A DNA stretch of 64,000 nucleotides from Meconema thalassinum (taxonomy: Eukaryota; Arthropoda; Insecta; Orthoptera; Tettigoniidae). This document shows positions 1-10,440 of this stretch, one piece after another. Where the stretch lies: the NCBI GenBank assembly GCA_946902985.2, contig OX336397.1, positions 187,244,813 to 187,308,812 on the forward strand, in the 5' to 3' direction. Position 1 is the first letter of the stretch. Each line of letters opens with the position of its first letter. Position numbers and translations under genes: made by a program. The notes under the pieces are model-generated. The model was not told the DNA's origin. It did not search any database and was given only the letters and a program-made list of their open reading frames with translations.

Positions 1-404
1 AAAAAAATTAAAACTGACATTAAAAAAACAGAAAATAGGAAATTGGAAAATTGACAAATGTGTATACAACAAAATGAAAAAAAAAACCTGGTTGGGGTAG
101 TGATCATGTTGTACAGTAGCCTATAAGACTAGCATAAGGATAGTTGCATGTGCCCTTATATACTTTGTGTGTGTGCATTAGCCTTTGGATTAGCTTAAGT
201 TAGGTTTGGTAAAGTTAGGTTTGGTGAGGTTAGGTATGTTACCTTGTAGTTTACTCTTTTCGGAAAATGTAAAATCTAAAAAACCAAAATTTAAAATACA
301 AGAAAAGATCAAAAATGTAAAATCTTAAACATGTAAAATCAAAAATCTAAAATCTAAAATGTAAAATGTTAAAATGTAAAATTTAAAATCTTTAAAGGAG
401 ATTT
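1..404. other. AT-rich non-coding stretch with TTAGG-like and AAATGTAAAATC-like simple repeats
   Basis: No coding signal is visible. From about 190 to 235 there are degenerate TTAGG-related words (gttaggtttggt, gaggttaggt). From about 260 to 395 the words aaaatgtaaaatc and aatctaaaatg recur many times as low-complexity sequence. Confidence 0.6.
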
Positions 405-605
405 CTGTGGGTTAGGTTAGGTTATAACTAAGTTTATTATTTGTGCTCTCTCATTTGCTCTTACTTATTTTTTGCTCTGACTTTGAGGTTAGGTTATAAC
501 TAAGTTTATTATTTGTGCTCTCTCAATTGCTCTTACTTTTTTTGCTCTGACTTTGAAGTTAGGTTAGGTTAGGTTAGGTAAAGTTAGGTTAGGTTAAGTT
601 AGCAT
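405..605 (+). repeat. Interstitial TTAGG-type tracts with a 72-bp tandem duplication
   Basis: Runs of the pentamer TTAGG (the common insect telomere unit) occur near 409-425, 485-497 and 556-600. Between them a unit of about 72 bp containing ataactaagtttattatttg and tttgctctgactttga is present twice (ataacta at 424 and 496). Because the tract is short and mixed with other sequence it looks interstitial, not like a chromosome end. It abuts the broken end of the BEL/Pao gag remnant. Confidence 0.7.
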
Positions 606-1293
606 TTAAGTTGTTGCAAAGTTGATTTATTAGGAACAGCAGCTCTTTAGGAGAATCATGCTTTGCGTTCGGGAGTGGCAATAATTCCTTGATGTGGCGG
701 TCTGATTTAAGTCTGGGATTGTGATAACGACTGCGAATCAAGTCCCCGGCGACCATGAAGTTATCCTGTGAAATGGGTAAATTCTCAATTAGGTGGTGAG
801 GTTCACTAGACAAGCATTATAGAAGATAATAATATCTGTTAATGTCTGTGATTGATTCGTTGTTGATGATCAGCGCTACAAAGGTGTCAGAGGAATGCAT
901 GAAATCTTGTAGAGCGCCACTGAACAAGGGTAGGGAAATAGTTGGAAGTTTTAGTGCGCAATTACTGCTCATGTTATCAATATTTACAGGCAGAGGTAGG
1001 AGTGTATGTTCGGGGCATAGTAGCGTTTCCATTTTTGACTTAATGTCCAAACTTAAGTCATCAAAGGCTGCTCTATCTACCTCATGTGATTCGCTTTCTG
1101 GATCATCGATTTCCAATTGGGTCTGAATGTCATTATATTCATTCATTAAACTCGCCAACGATTGCTTCCTAAACATAATGTCGTTGAGATTACCCCCTAC
1201 TGCAAATGCATCCCCGAATGTACCTAAGCGAGTCACGCGATATTTGACGACTTCTCTTTTCTTTATTAATACACGTTCCTGATCGGCATCCAC
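589..1293 (-). pseudogene. BEL/Pao retrotransposon gag remnant (DUF1759-like)
   Basis: Two minus-strand open segments (817-1293 and 589-813) read as one gag-like protein with a stop/frame break near 815. The first part contains KLPTISLPLFSGALQDF followed by SSDTF and ITDINRYYYL. The second contains ENLPISQDNF and a basic RSRY/HIKELLPL stretch. This order (LP.I.LP.FSG, then F...I....L....F.YL, then LP.T..NY..A...L..RY, then HI..L..LP) is that of the DUF1759 gag region of BEL/Pao elements. No protease, RT or LTR is seen next to it, so it is a truncated copy. Its downstream end is cut by the TTAGG-type tract. Confidence 0.75.
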
Positions 1294-1679
1294 AATGACC
1301 CGAGAAACAATGTATGAAAAATGTGCTGAACCAGATCGTACTTACTGGTGCTATCTAAATCTCAAACCAAGAAAGCTATTTTCTTAGATGTTTTCGTAGT
1401 ACTCTCTGTGTTCTCTTTAATCCGACAATCAGGAGGACAAAAAATGTTGTTGGTGTAACATTTCTCTGGTAGCAGTTTAAAAAAACTCCTCGTATAATAA
1501 CTTATGGTGATTTATTATATTAATTCTAAAACAAGGTAAATATCTGATAAAATATGCCAATGAGCTCCCTGATCCCAAAGAATATAACATCACACACAAC
1601 AATGCCCAACGACTCCCGACTCAGCTGCGGGCGCTGCCGTCCGTGGGCACTGGGTGAACCACTTTGAGTCCAGGGATGA
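1294..1679. other. Non-coding, nothing recognised
   Basis: AT-rich sequence without a recognisable domain, leading into the 83-bp minisatellite. It could be further decayed retroelement sequence upstream of the gag remnant. Confidence 0.4.
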
Positions 1680-2705
1680 GCACCATACAGGCGCCCCCTC
1701 CCCTGAATGGCTGGGAATCCTATATGCAGAGGGGGCCCTAGCAAGGTTTCCAGGTGGTGCGAGAGCTCATTTTGACGCCCCTCCCCTGTATGGCTGGGCA
1801 TCTTATATTCAGAGGGGCCCTAGCAATGTTTCCAGGGGGTGAGAGAGCCCATTGTGGCGCCCCTCCCCTGTATGGCTGGGCATCCTATATTCAGAGGGGC
1901 CCTAGCAAGGTTTCCAGGTGGTGCGAGAGCTCATTTTGGCACCCCTCCCCTGTATGGCTGGGCATCCTATATACAGAGGCGGCCCTAGCAAGGTTTCCAG
2001 GTGGTGTGAGAGCTCATTGTGGCGCCTTCTCCCCTTTATGGCTGGGCATCTTATATTCAGAGGGGCCCTAGCAAGGTTTCCAGGTGGTGTGAGAGCTCAT
2101 TGTGGCGCCCCCTCCCCTGTATGGCTGGGCATCTTATATTCAGAGGGGCCCTAGCAAGGTTTCCAGGGGGTGTGAGGGCTCATTGTGGCGCCCCCTCTCC
2201 TGTATGGCTGGGCATCTTATATACAGAGGGGCCCTAGCAAGGTTTCCAGGGGGTGTGAGAGCTCATTGTGGTGCCCCCTCCCCTGTATGGCTGGGCATCT
2301 TATATTCAGAGAGGCCCTAGCAAGGTTTCCAGGTGGTGTGAGAGCTCATTGTGGCGCCCCCTCCCCTGTATGGCTGGGCATCTTATATTCAGAGGGGCCC
2401 TAGCAGGGTTTCCAGGGGGTGCGAGAGCTCATTGTGGCGCCTTCTCCCCTTTATGGCTGGGCATCTTATATTCAGAGGGGGCCCTAGCAAGGTTTCCAGG
2501 CGGTGCGAGTGCTCATTGGGGCGCCCCCTCCCCTGTATGGCTGGGCATCTTATATTCAGTGGGGGCCCTAGCAAGGTTTCCAGGGGGGTGCGAGAGCTCA
2601 TTGTGGCGCCTTCTCCCCTGTATGGCTGGGCATCTTATATTCAGAAGTGGCCCTCGCAAGGTTTCCAGGTTGTGCGAGAGCTAATTGTGGCGCCCCTTCT
2701 CCTGT
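1680..2705 (+). repeat. 83-bp GC-rich minisatellite, about 12 copies
   Basis: The words ccctgtatggctgggcatc and gccctagcaaggtttccagg recur about every 83 bp from 1,680 to 2,705 (starts near 2,102, 2,185, 2,268 and 2,351 differ by exactly 83). Units differ by scattered substitutions and one-base indels. The unit lacks stops in several frames and 83 is not a multiple of three, so the same peptide reappears in overlapping frames. These frames are a by-product of the repeat and not evidence of genes. Flanks are AT-rich, so the array stands out as a GC-rich island. Confidence 0.95.
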
Positions 2706-3841
2706 GAAAATATCTAGATTGCTGCCTTCCTCACCTTTGCGGTTGCAAATGTTTTTATTAATTCTAAATAATTCAAGTCCTGGGCAATACTCTTTTCTAT
2801 AGACAAAGTTGCCAGATTTAACAGCCTATCCTGACACATGGTTCATGTAAGTACATTTTTATAAGTTTTAATTTACTGAAACCCCGTTCTATTTTAGCGT
2901 CAATTACAATTATGGTGAGCAAAATTCAAGGTGCTGTCCATATATTTGGGAATATATTTGGCCAACCATTTTGTTTAATAAGTTGAAAAGCATTTTTTTG
3001 GTTCTGCTGATTCAAGCTCATTGAACAATGGATTCAAGAGAAAAAGTTCCTCAACCAATTCACAACCAGATGTGTCACATTTTTCTCATCGGTTAAACTT
3101 CTTTCTAAATCTGCACAGGTGGTTTCTAGTTTTGACTTTTCAGGAATTGTTTTGATATTGAACAATATCAGCAAATCGTACGCATCGTACATTTTAAGTA
3201 GTATTTTTAAAGAAATTATAGATATTTGTGAAATAAAAGTGCTATTCGTCACTTCTAATGTATATTCTGTTTCATTTGAATGCTCATTTGTCACGGTCAG
3301 TCACTTGTGAGCGCCGCAGGAGGGCGCTACTGAAATAATATATATGATAGTTACTTACATAAATTTCAGAGTAGTTGCTGGAAATGCTGTACTTCATTTT
3401 ATAAACACTCGTTGCACCGCCGTAGGAAGTTTTGGTTCACTCGCTGTAATTCATCCTCACTGATATTGAGAGCCTCCAGAGTACGCGGATTGTTTCTGTA
3501 TCGGCTACCTTTTGTTTGAGGTTCCCCCACAAGTAAAACCCGCACGGAAAATTCTATATTTTGTTCTATACCTAACCCTGCTTACGTGATACGAGGTAGG
3601 CTACAGTACTTCAAAGCAAGTCTTAATTATCACAACTAAGGTATCTTGCCAAATGCTTAAGTAAGAAATGCTATGACAGCAACCAGGGCTTCCCAACCCG
3701 CTGTTGATATCGGTACATGTTATCAATTTGGCGGTGATGCATGGCGACCTGTCCGTGGCTCGGCCTCTACGAGGCTCCGTTCTATAATTAGGGCCCTCAC
3801 TGTATAATGTTCCTATAATATTATTGGAATCCGACGTATAA
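2706..3841. other. Non-coding, no recognised feature
   Basis: AT-rich stretch. An 86-codon minus-strand frame at 3,034-3,294 has no recognisable motif. There is no splice or promoter context that would support a host gene. Confidence 0.4.
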
Positions 3842-4125
3842 TAACCTAGCGAAGTTGGTAGCATCGCGGGTTCAAACCCGGCCAAAGTCATCGGATTCTT
3901 TAAGAGCGTTAAAACCCTTCAGTATGCCTTCCTTCGTAGGGGAAGTAAAGCCGACGGGCTCATGTCATGGATTTATGGCATGTAGAAGATCCATCCTCTA
4001 ACTAAACTTGTGTGAAGCTATATTGCCAGGTAAGATTTCGATGAAATGCCCTATCAAAGTTCTAACGTTCACCACTAGGTGTCAGTGACATCGGGTAGCG
4101 AAAGTTGGAACTACTTGAAATTGAA
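3842..4125 (+). mobile_element. tRNA-derived SINE (family A) copy
   Basis: The head contains ttggtagcatcgcgggttc with a pol III B-box (gggttcaaaccc near 3,870). The body matches the SINE copies in the palindrome at 25,262-26,098: ctttaagagcgttaaaa, cagtatgccttccttcg, ggggaagtaaagccg and catgtcat.gatttatgg. The 3' part carries ctaggtgtcagtgaca and agttggaactacttga, which also occur in the arms of the large element at 31.4-31.8 kb. The 5' end is eroded. Confidence 0.8.
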
Positions 4126-4245
4126 CGGAGCTTGTAGCTCAACCCATGGGTGTCCGCATTGAAGCAGCTACAGCCTCTGGTGAGTCGAATATGACCTCGG
4201 ACACTCCCGGCAGTAAAAGCCATACGCTAAATAATTAAATAATAT
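4126..4245 (+). mobile_element. 3' fragment of SINE family B
   Basis: The stretch from gcttgtagctcaacccatgg to agccatacgctaaataatt is the reverse complement of part of the full SINE at 4,557-4,888, including gacctcggacactccc and the tail word ccatacgctaaa. It starts directly after the family A copy, so the two families are juxtaposed. Confidence 0.7.
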
Positions 4246-4419
4246 CCTAGGAACACTCCAGAGCTTAAATTATTGAATATTACTAAACGTTCCCAGTATA
4301 AATGCATTATTGTGCGCTTATAGGATTTAAGTGCGCTTAGGTATGATTATTATCCACGCAAATAAAATGTGCCTCACGTGACGTTATTTCTAACATCATA
4401 TCTTACATTACATTTAGCA

Positions 4420-4465
4420 GTAGCGTAGCCGGGATTTTATTTTTCGTGGGGGGGGGGGGGCATTA
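4420..4465 (-). mobile_element. Short TE terminal fragment with G-run (gcgtagccgggattttattt)
   Basis: Contains agtagcgtagccgggatttt followed by a run of 14 G. The same word in the opposite orientation (ggatttattttggggtgggg ... ggctacgccactga) occurs at 9,293-9,370, and gttacgccactgttcc at 56,083. This is the tail of a dispersed element that I cannot assign. Confidence 0.5.
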
Positions 4466-4556
4466 TGTCCTCATCTATTATTGCAGAGATTAATATATTT
4501 TTCTGATTATAAGTTAAATCAATGCGAGAGTGAACTGTTAGTGTGATCTTGGAACT

Positions 4557-4888
4557 CCTTTTTTTTTTTTTAGCGTATGGCTTTTAGTGAGGGGAGTGTC
4601 CGAGGACATGTTCGGCTCGCTAGTTTTGTAGCTGCTTCGAGACGGACACCCAATGGGTGAGCTACAAGTACCGTTGGGGAGGAAAGTGGGAATGAAGGAC
4701 GAGGAGTTGGAAGGTAGCGGCTGAGGCCTATAGTTAGGGACCAACCCCGGCATTTGCCTGGAAGGAAGATGGGAAACCACAGAAGACCATCTTCAAGGTT
4801 GCCGGCGGGGGGATTCGAACCTCCTCACCTCCCGGATGTGAGCGACTGCCAGTAGTCATGCCGTAACGACCACGGCTAACTCACCGGT
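4557..4888 (-). mobile_element. Full-length tRNA-derived SINE (family B) with 11-bp TSD
   Basis: The minus strand begins with a tRNA-like head (gagttagccgtggtcgttac as A-box region, B-box ggttcgaatccc). It is followed by the body word tttcccatcttccttccagg and caaatgccggggttgg, and ends in an A-run (T-run 4,559-4,571 on the plus strand). The direct repeats atcttggaact flank it at 4,546-4,556 and 4,889-4,899, as expected for LINE-driven insertion. Related copies lie near 4,126 (+), 11,470 (+) and 22,978 (+). Confidence 0.9.
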
Positions 4889-4899
4889 ATCTTGGAACT

Positions 4900-5421
4900 A
4901 TTGAAGTCTAATATTCTTGTCTAGAATAAAGGATGGCGGTATAATATTGTTAACTTTAATAATGTTTAGCTTATGTGACATTGATTAGCTATGAGCAAGT
5001 TGACATCTTATACTAATAATATAGTGAGGAAACATACATATAGGTACCAGTCAGTAAATTGTTAACCCTTTATGGGATAGTGGTCTCTATATTAGCCACC
5101 TCTCATAAGGACAGTTTATCCTTTCAAAGATGTTGATAGTTGAATCTTTAAGCCAAATTTTGGAGAATTTTCATGTTGAAGTGCTAGTATTTCTAAAAAG
5201 CAAATATTATATAAGTTACGTATCTACTTGATGTAATGTGTTGGATAAAACTAAAACTAAAAACATTAACAATTGAAGAGCAAAAATAAAATATAAATAC
5301 AGAATTGAAAATCGTAAAAATAAAATTACAATTCTAAGAAAAATATAAAAATCAAAATAATAAACATAACTATAAAAGAATTATGAAAATAATTGTAAAA
5401 ATCAATTCGAAATTAGTAAAA
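4900..5421. other. AT-rich non-coding, nothing recognised
   Basis: Strongly AT-rich sequence with repeated words such as aaaatcaaaataa. No coding or repeat family is recognised. Confidence 0.4.
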
Positions 5422-5656
5422 ACTCAGCAATTCTTCTAGGTTTGTGCCGTGTCTTGTGTGGGGTTTCGCCTAGGACACCAAGCTGGCTCATCGGCGGTCT
5501 CTTGGTGTCCCCGCCCGGACACCCACAGGAGTAACGAACTGCGCGCTGACTCCCTTTATATAGAGTGCAACTGCACTACTTGACTGCGAGAACTAAAAGT
5601 TCAAGCAGGCGAAACTCCACACAAGACACGGCACAAACCTAGAAGAATTGCTGAGT
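5422..5656. mobile_element. 235-bp foldback MITE with 49-bp TIRs
   Basis: The left terminus 5,422-5,470 (starts actcagcaattcttctagg) and right terminus 5,608-5,656 are reverse complements with one visible mismatch in 49 bases. The GC-rich interior of about 137 bp has no coding capacity. The word cgaaattagt occurs just outside on both sides (5,409 and 5,695). A short exact TSD is not obvious. This is a non-autonomous DNA element, superfamily not assigned. Confidence 0.9.
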
Positions 5657-5919
5657 CTTAATTCACCGGCCATGAAAGGCAATATACCATCTTTTTCGAA
5701 ATTAGTTAATTAATTAATTCAATAAAAATATCAATATTGAATCTATAAGAACATCAATTGAAAATTAAAAATAATTATATAAACAAGAAAATTAGAGGAA
5801 CAAAAAATAACATTATTAATAATAATAATAAATAACATAAATTAAAATGTAAAAACACATACAAATAACACATAGTTTTGCCCTATAAAGGGTTAAAGAA
5901 AGGGCAGTTTACTGTACCC
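5657..5919. other. AT-rich non-coding
   Basis: AT-rich simple sequence including taataataataataa near 5,815. Nothing else is recognised. Confidence 0.4.
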
Positions 5920-6430
5920 TTAAGAAAGAGTCAGTCTTGGAGCACTATGTCCATAATGTTTGACAATCTCACCAATATCCACAATGATGTCTCTATGAAC
6001 TGCCTTGAGTGCAAGAGCCGTCAGCCTTTCCTCAGCAGTTTCACTTCTCAAGTATGTCTTTAGCCTCTTCAGCGTGGAGAAGCTTCTCTCTACAGAGGCT
6101 GTAGTTACTGGAATAACAGCCAGGATTGTAAGGAGTGTAGCAATGTTTGGAAAGGAGGTCTTGTCGATTTTTTGAGAACTTCAATCACAATCTTTGGTTG
6201 ACTTTTATGTTGAGATTCTGCAGTTCAGCTTCCACAAACGCCCCTCTGCCTCCAGAATGCCTTTGTTTGTGGTTTGAAGATCACCTTTGTAAAATGCAAT
6301 CGCATTCCCAATGTCACCAAAATCTATCTTATCTGCATTATGTCGCAGCAGACACTCCAAGCCCTGCTTCCAGTCGACCCGCAGTCGACCGACCGGGTCA
6401 GGGAATGGAATGAATGAAGCCGTCCATAGG
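5920..6430 (-). pseudogene. hAT-family transposase C-terminus (dimerisation domain), broken
   Basis: Minus-strand translation of 5,930-6,160 contains FPNIATLLTILAVIPVTTAS, then VERSFSTLKRLKTYLRSE and ERLTALALKAVHRD. This is the hallmark C-terminal hAT dimerisation region of the ZMYM / '52 kDa repressor of PKR inhibitor'-like group. Upstream, 6,205-6,400 encodes KIDFGDIGNAI, GDLQT and LEAEGRLWKLN, typical of the segment just before that region. Stops and frame changes near 6,180-6,205 make it non-functional. Part of it recurs at 8,040-8,265. Confidence 0.8.
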
Positions 6431-6994
6431 GGGGACGTACACGAAATACATTTACAAATACAATCCTTCACGAAATCCACACTTTTGAAGTTACACAAAT
6501 GAAATTTTGTACAAAGGTTAAGAATAATTAGGTGCATCTACTTACAAATTTTCATAATTTTAACAAAACAATTTGAATTATTTTTCAATTTCCAAATTTG
6601 ATGACCCCATGATTCACAAAGGTACATCTTTCTGACAAACTATCCGACAGATTGTCAAGTAAATTTTACAGTATAACCTTAATATATATAGAAACAAATA
6701 CACATAAGCTTTTTTTAATAGATTTACATTGTTTAATGAATTTATACTTAATTGTTTTGTAAACTGAAAAAATCAATAAAAATGTACATTCTTTCTGGTA
6801 TATCTCGGCGTACATCTATTAAATTAAAATTTTCCTCAGTGTATTTGTTTGTTATGCACACTGAAATGTGGATGCCAAAAATTATGGCTGTACCTTTCAA
6901 CGTTTCTGAGAAAAATGTACCTGAACAATGAAAATAGATATTGTGAGAAAATGCACTTTAAAGTTGAACTCACTTTTGCTTGCCATTCCGTTTA
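6431..6994. other. AT-rich non-coding
   Basis: No domain recognised. It may include the decayed 5' part of the adjacent hAT fragment, but nothing can be aligned by eye. Confidence 0.35.
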
Positions 6995-7420
6995 TCAAAA
7001 GGCACCAGAACTGTACTGAGTATTCTCCTTTCCTTCAAGACTTCTCTTCTGGTTTCTTATCTCCTGTCTTGTGTTCTTTGCAAAATGTTCGTTGGATTTC
7101 TCAACTGCATTTATACGTTGTGTGTCAATTCTCTTCAAGATGTCTTTGAGTGAATGTTCCAAATTTGAAGCCCATTCTCTGCAAGACATTCATCCTCGGA
7201 CCATACGTTAATCTCATGTTTGCTTCCGAGTACCAATTATTTGATTTTGAAGTTTTAAATTACGTGTAAGCATCACAGTCCTTGCATAAAATGTGTACAT
7301 TACACACCACGCCCACTCTCTTACCATCATCGAAGAATCCAGATTGTTGCCGCCACATTTCTTACAGCTACATGCGGATTTCACAGCACAAGACAACAAA
7401 TCAATGTAAATCAACTTATA
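6995..7420 (-). pseudogene. Possible Mutator-like (PF20700-type) transposase N-terminal remnant
   Basis: The minus strand shows, in shifting frames, LLSCAVKSACSCKKCGGNN, then a second cysteine pair (CNVHILCKDC) followed by FKTSK and NMRLTYG, and further on RQEIRNQKRSLEGKE. The order C-x2-C, C-x-x-C, TSK, then N.R..YG resembles the zinc-binding start of insect Mutator-like proteins. Several frameshifts are needed, so it is at best a relic. The assignment is from memory of the family pattern and is weak. Confidence 0.35.
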
Positions 7421-8039
7421 TCCAGTGCTATCCTGACAATCATCATTATTATCACTAATATTTGCCCTTGTAATCTTCCATCTGGGGCTCCTGGGTGGTG
7501 AGCTCGCATGTTCAAAATATGTGATCTTGTCAGACCTAACCTCGCTTCAATTATCGGTATAATTAGCATACCTAGAATCGATTAAAGCATGCACACACTA
7601 CTTGCACATCTTTTTAAACAAGTTTCGTGGTCTTGGCATAATTCAACGAGAAGTTATTCAACGAACGCAAGCAAGTAAAAGTAATCACAATTTGTAAACA
7701 AAGATTACGATTGTCTATCGTTTCCAAGGAGATTATATAACAGTCACAGATGTTCAAAACAAAGAGAATATACTTCATGGCCTTGTTGATGTTTCCATAG
7801 AAACTTTTCTAGAAGAAAATGCTCAGAAACTCTGATTATATAACTAATACCAAAGAGTCTCGTCGCCAAGTGGGCGAGGCATGATGTACACTTTGGGCAT
7901 TAAATTATTTTATGGCACTTACGATGCGAATTGGATTATGAAACTTCTGGAAAGTATCGTCAATGAGCTGTACTAATTGATTAAAAAAAATAAAAAAAAT
8001 GATATTTTCTTACATTTTCATGTACGTTCCCCCTTATTT
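7421..8039. other. Non-coding, nothing recognised
   Basis: AT-rich sequence. No coding or repeat signature was identified. Confidence 0.35.
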
Positions 8040-8265
8040 AGAGATTCTGCTGTTCAGCTTCCACAAACGCCCCTCTGCCTCCAGAATGTCTTTGTTTGTG
8101 GTTTGAAGATCACCGTTTTAAATTCAATCGCATTCCCAATGTCACCAAAATCTATCTTAACTGCATTATGTGGCAGCAGACACTCCAAGCCCTGCTTCCA
8201 GTCGACCCGCAATCGACCGACCGTGTCAGGGAATGGAATGAATGAAGCCCTCCATCTAGCGGCGA
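8040..8265 (-). pseudogene. Second copy of the 6.2-kb hAT/SINE segment
   Basis: The stretch gattctgctgttcagcttcc through gggaatggaatgaatgaagc repeats 6,209-6,425 with scattered differences. On the minus strand it again encodes KIDFGDIGNAI, but the dimerisation domain is absent. The shared segment reaches the 3' end of a SINE (catttcattc-type tail), so the copy could be a segmental duplication or an independent hAT-derived copy. Confidence 0.7.
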
Positions 8266-8502
8266 GGATATGATCTGTGCCGGCTGCCGAAGCCTGTCGC
8301 ACTCCCTTGGAGCAATGATTAAATGAAATGATAGTGGAGAGGGCTCCTGGAATGAAATTGTGACCGGGAAAACCGGAGCACTAGGAGAAAAACTTGTCTG
8401 CCTCCGCTTTGTTCAGTACAAATCTCACATGGAGTGACCGGGATTTGAACCACGGACCCAGCGGTGAGAGGCCGGCGTGCTGCCGCTAAGCCACGGAGGC
8501 TC
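8230..8502 (-). mobile_element. tRNA-derived SINE (family C)
   Basis: The minus strand starts gcctccgtggcttagcggc (A-box region) and has the B-box ggttcaaatccc, followed by cactccatgtgagatttgta. The body ends through cctcgccgctagatggaggg and cttcattcattccattccc at the low-coordinate end. The similar but shorter SINE at 15,420-15,608 shares the catgtgagatttt word after its B-box. No clean TSD was found. Confidence 0.8.
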
Positions 8503-9292
8503 TAATACACTTTAAATAATAATAATAATTTAATACGAACCGTTTAAAACAAATAGAATAACTTTACATTCTATCAGTGAGCAATGCGTCTTTCTCGTGC
8601 AGAGAAAATTATTTGTATAAGTTGTACCTATATAATGAAATGCAGGCCTCAATTTGCTACACATAACAATAAAAACTTGCATTAACTTACCATAGATTTA
8701 TCCATTTTTGTCTTCTTTATGACAAAGCAGTCCATTTTTAAACACTCGCTAATGTGACAAAAAGAAAAGAGCTACTATCAAAGAACTTGCGACTCTTCCT
8801 CAACACTACAACTAACAGACTGTATATCGCCTCTCGCAGAGACACAAAACCACCGTAAATCCCGACAATGGCGACAATTAACCACGCATCGTCAGTATTG
8901 TAGCCATTATTGAATACTGCTATTTCTAGGAAATGGTAATTAAGATCTGACAAAAAGAGTGTAAGCAGACAAGTTAAAACAGAGAGGTCTTTTGCTAATT
9001 GACAATCCTAATCTCTTGGCAGACTTTCGTCTCAATCACCTGGTTGTATCGCCAGTACTGAGGCCCGTACTGTATGCCTACTTGGAAAATCCCCTCTCGT
9101 CACAATCCTAATTGCTACCCTGTTATTTCAGCTCTTTCAAGCAGTGCAGGCACGGAAAATGATGTCTTGGTCGTGCTGAGAGTATTAGTACGGTACATTC
9201 TTTGTCATTGCATTTACTGTACTGTATTTAACATTTCGTTGTAGGTTCTAAATTTATTCGAGCCGTTGAAAAATATAAAGGCTCATGCCCAC
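8503..9292. other. Non-coding, nothing recognised
   Basis: Includes a short taataataataa run at 8,515. A 71-codon minus-strand frame at 8,738-8,953 has no recognisable domain and is not called. Confidence 0.35.
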
Positions 9293-9370
9293 CCCGATTT
9301 CTGGATTTATTTTGGGGTGGGGTGGGGGGGAGGCCCCTCTGGGCCCCCCTTCCTGGCTACGCCACTGACA
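9293..9370 (+). mobile_element. TE terminal fragment ending ggctacgccactga
   Basis: Contains ggatttattttggggtgggg, a G-rich run, then cttcctggctacgccactga. It is the opposite-orientation counterpart of 4,420-4,465. Confidence 0.5.
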
Positions 9371-10376
9371 TTTAGTATACCGTACTCAGAGATTACCTGA
9401 TTCAACAATAGCAACGTTCCAACAACGAAGTTTCAATGCCACACCGACATAAATCACAGCCCACATGCACAAGCTTGACAACAAATGCCAAGACAAGGGC
9501 GAGTGGTCGGCGAAAGAGGCGCAACTATACAAGTAGGTAGATATTGGTTCAACTCGTTAATATATGTCCATACACACCCCAGCTCACTGATATATTGAAT
9601 TCATTTTTGCGGGTAGGGTTAAATAGCTATCTGGTGAATGTGTTTTTCCTTTTTTTGCTCATTCAATCATTGGCTTTTCTGCGCCCCCTCCCCTAGGGCC
9701 GCCCCTGCTTATATTCTATGTTCCAAATTGCTGTCCCTAAGGGGAAATAAAGACAAGGGCAAGGTAATTGGGGCACGAAGGTTTAATTGGTAGTTTCCAG
9801 GAAAGAAGATGCCAATTAAGGGATAAGGTTTTACTGTGGTATTTAATCGGCAATAAGGGGGAAGTAAGAAGCAATAAAAATCAGCAGTTCACGGAATATT
9901 CATAGCTGCTTAGTGAGAATAAATGGCTCAAAAGGCACTGAGTGGTTTTATCCGACTTGGCTGCAGAATAACTTGCCACGTGAGATAAAATACAAGCGAT
10001 GGTGGACCATGCAGCTTCTCTATGAAATGAAACAGTAGGCTGTAAAGAAAGAAATTATAATTCTGCCATTTCACCCAAATTAGATGGAGACTTAGTGGAG
10101 AGGAGGGACACGATTGAACTGAGTGAAACAGCTTGTCCAAGCTACCAACACGATAACCAATATCGTCAGACGGTGGCAAAGAGGAAAGTGTGTGTTGGAT
10201 AGTTTAATGATTGTGATAAAATGTAGGCTTACTTTAGGCTATTGATGGAATATCTATTTATTTCATTAAGTTTTGTAGTTTGTCACCAGGGCATAAGAAT
10301 ATATAATATTATAAATCTGATTTGAGTTAAAAAATACATTCCTACGGTAGTCATACAGTTTCCCTTACACCGTGCG
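9371..10376. other. Non-coding, nothing recognised
   Basis: An 83-codon minus-strand frame at 9,928-10,179 has no recognisable motif. Mixed AT-rich sequence. Confidence 0.35.
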
Positions 10377-10440
10377 CGTGTATTGAAAAGCTAGACGACC
10401 CAGAGCGGGTGATTCATACGCTCTTCCCATTGGTTAGATT
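10377..10440 (+). repeat. Dispersed repeat, inverted copy at 58,900-58,960
   Basis: The stretch from cgtgtattgaaaagctagac through tacgctcttcccattggtta is the reverse complement of 58,900-58,960 with few differences. It is likely an end fragment of an unidentified transposon. Confidence 0.75.

Noticed and set aside
405..605. Chromosome end
   Set aside because: TTAGG runs are only a few units long, interrupted and flanked by other sequence on both sides; an interstitial tract is more likely.
1654..2707. Series of overlapping plus-strand reading frames of 62-138 codons with repeated Gly/Trp/Pro peptides
   Set aside because: They are the same 83-bp minisatellite read in shifting frames; no independent coding evidence.
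3601..3891. Minus-strand frame with AGFEPA, and the similar frame at 25,219-25,446
   Set aside because: The AGFEPA-type peptide is the reverse reading of a tRNA-SINE B-box and recurs with the SINE; not a protein gene.
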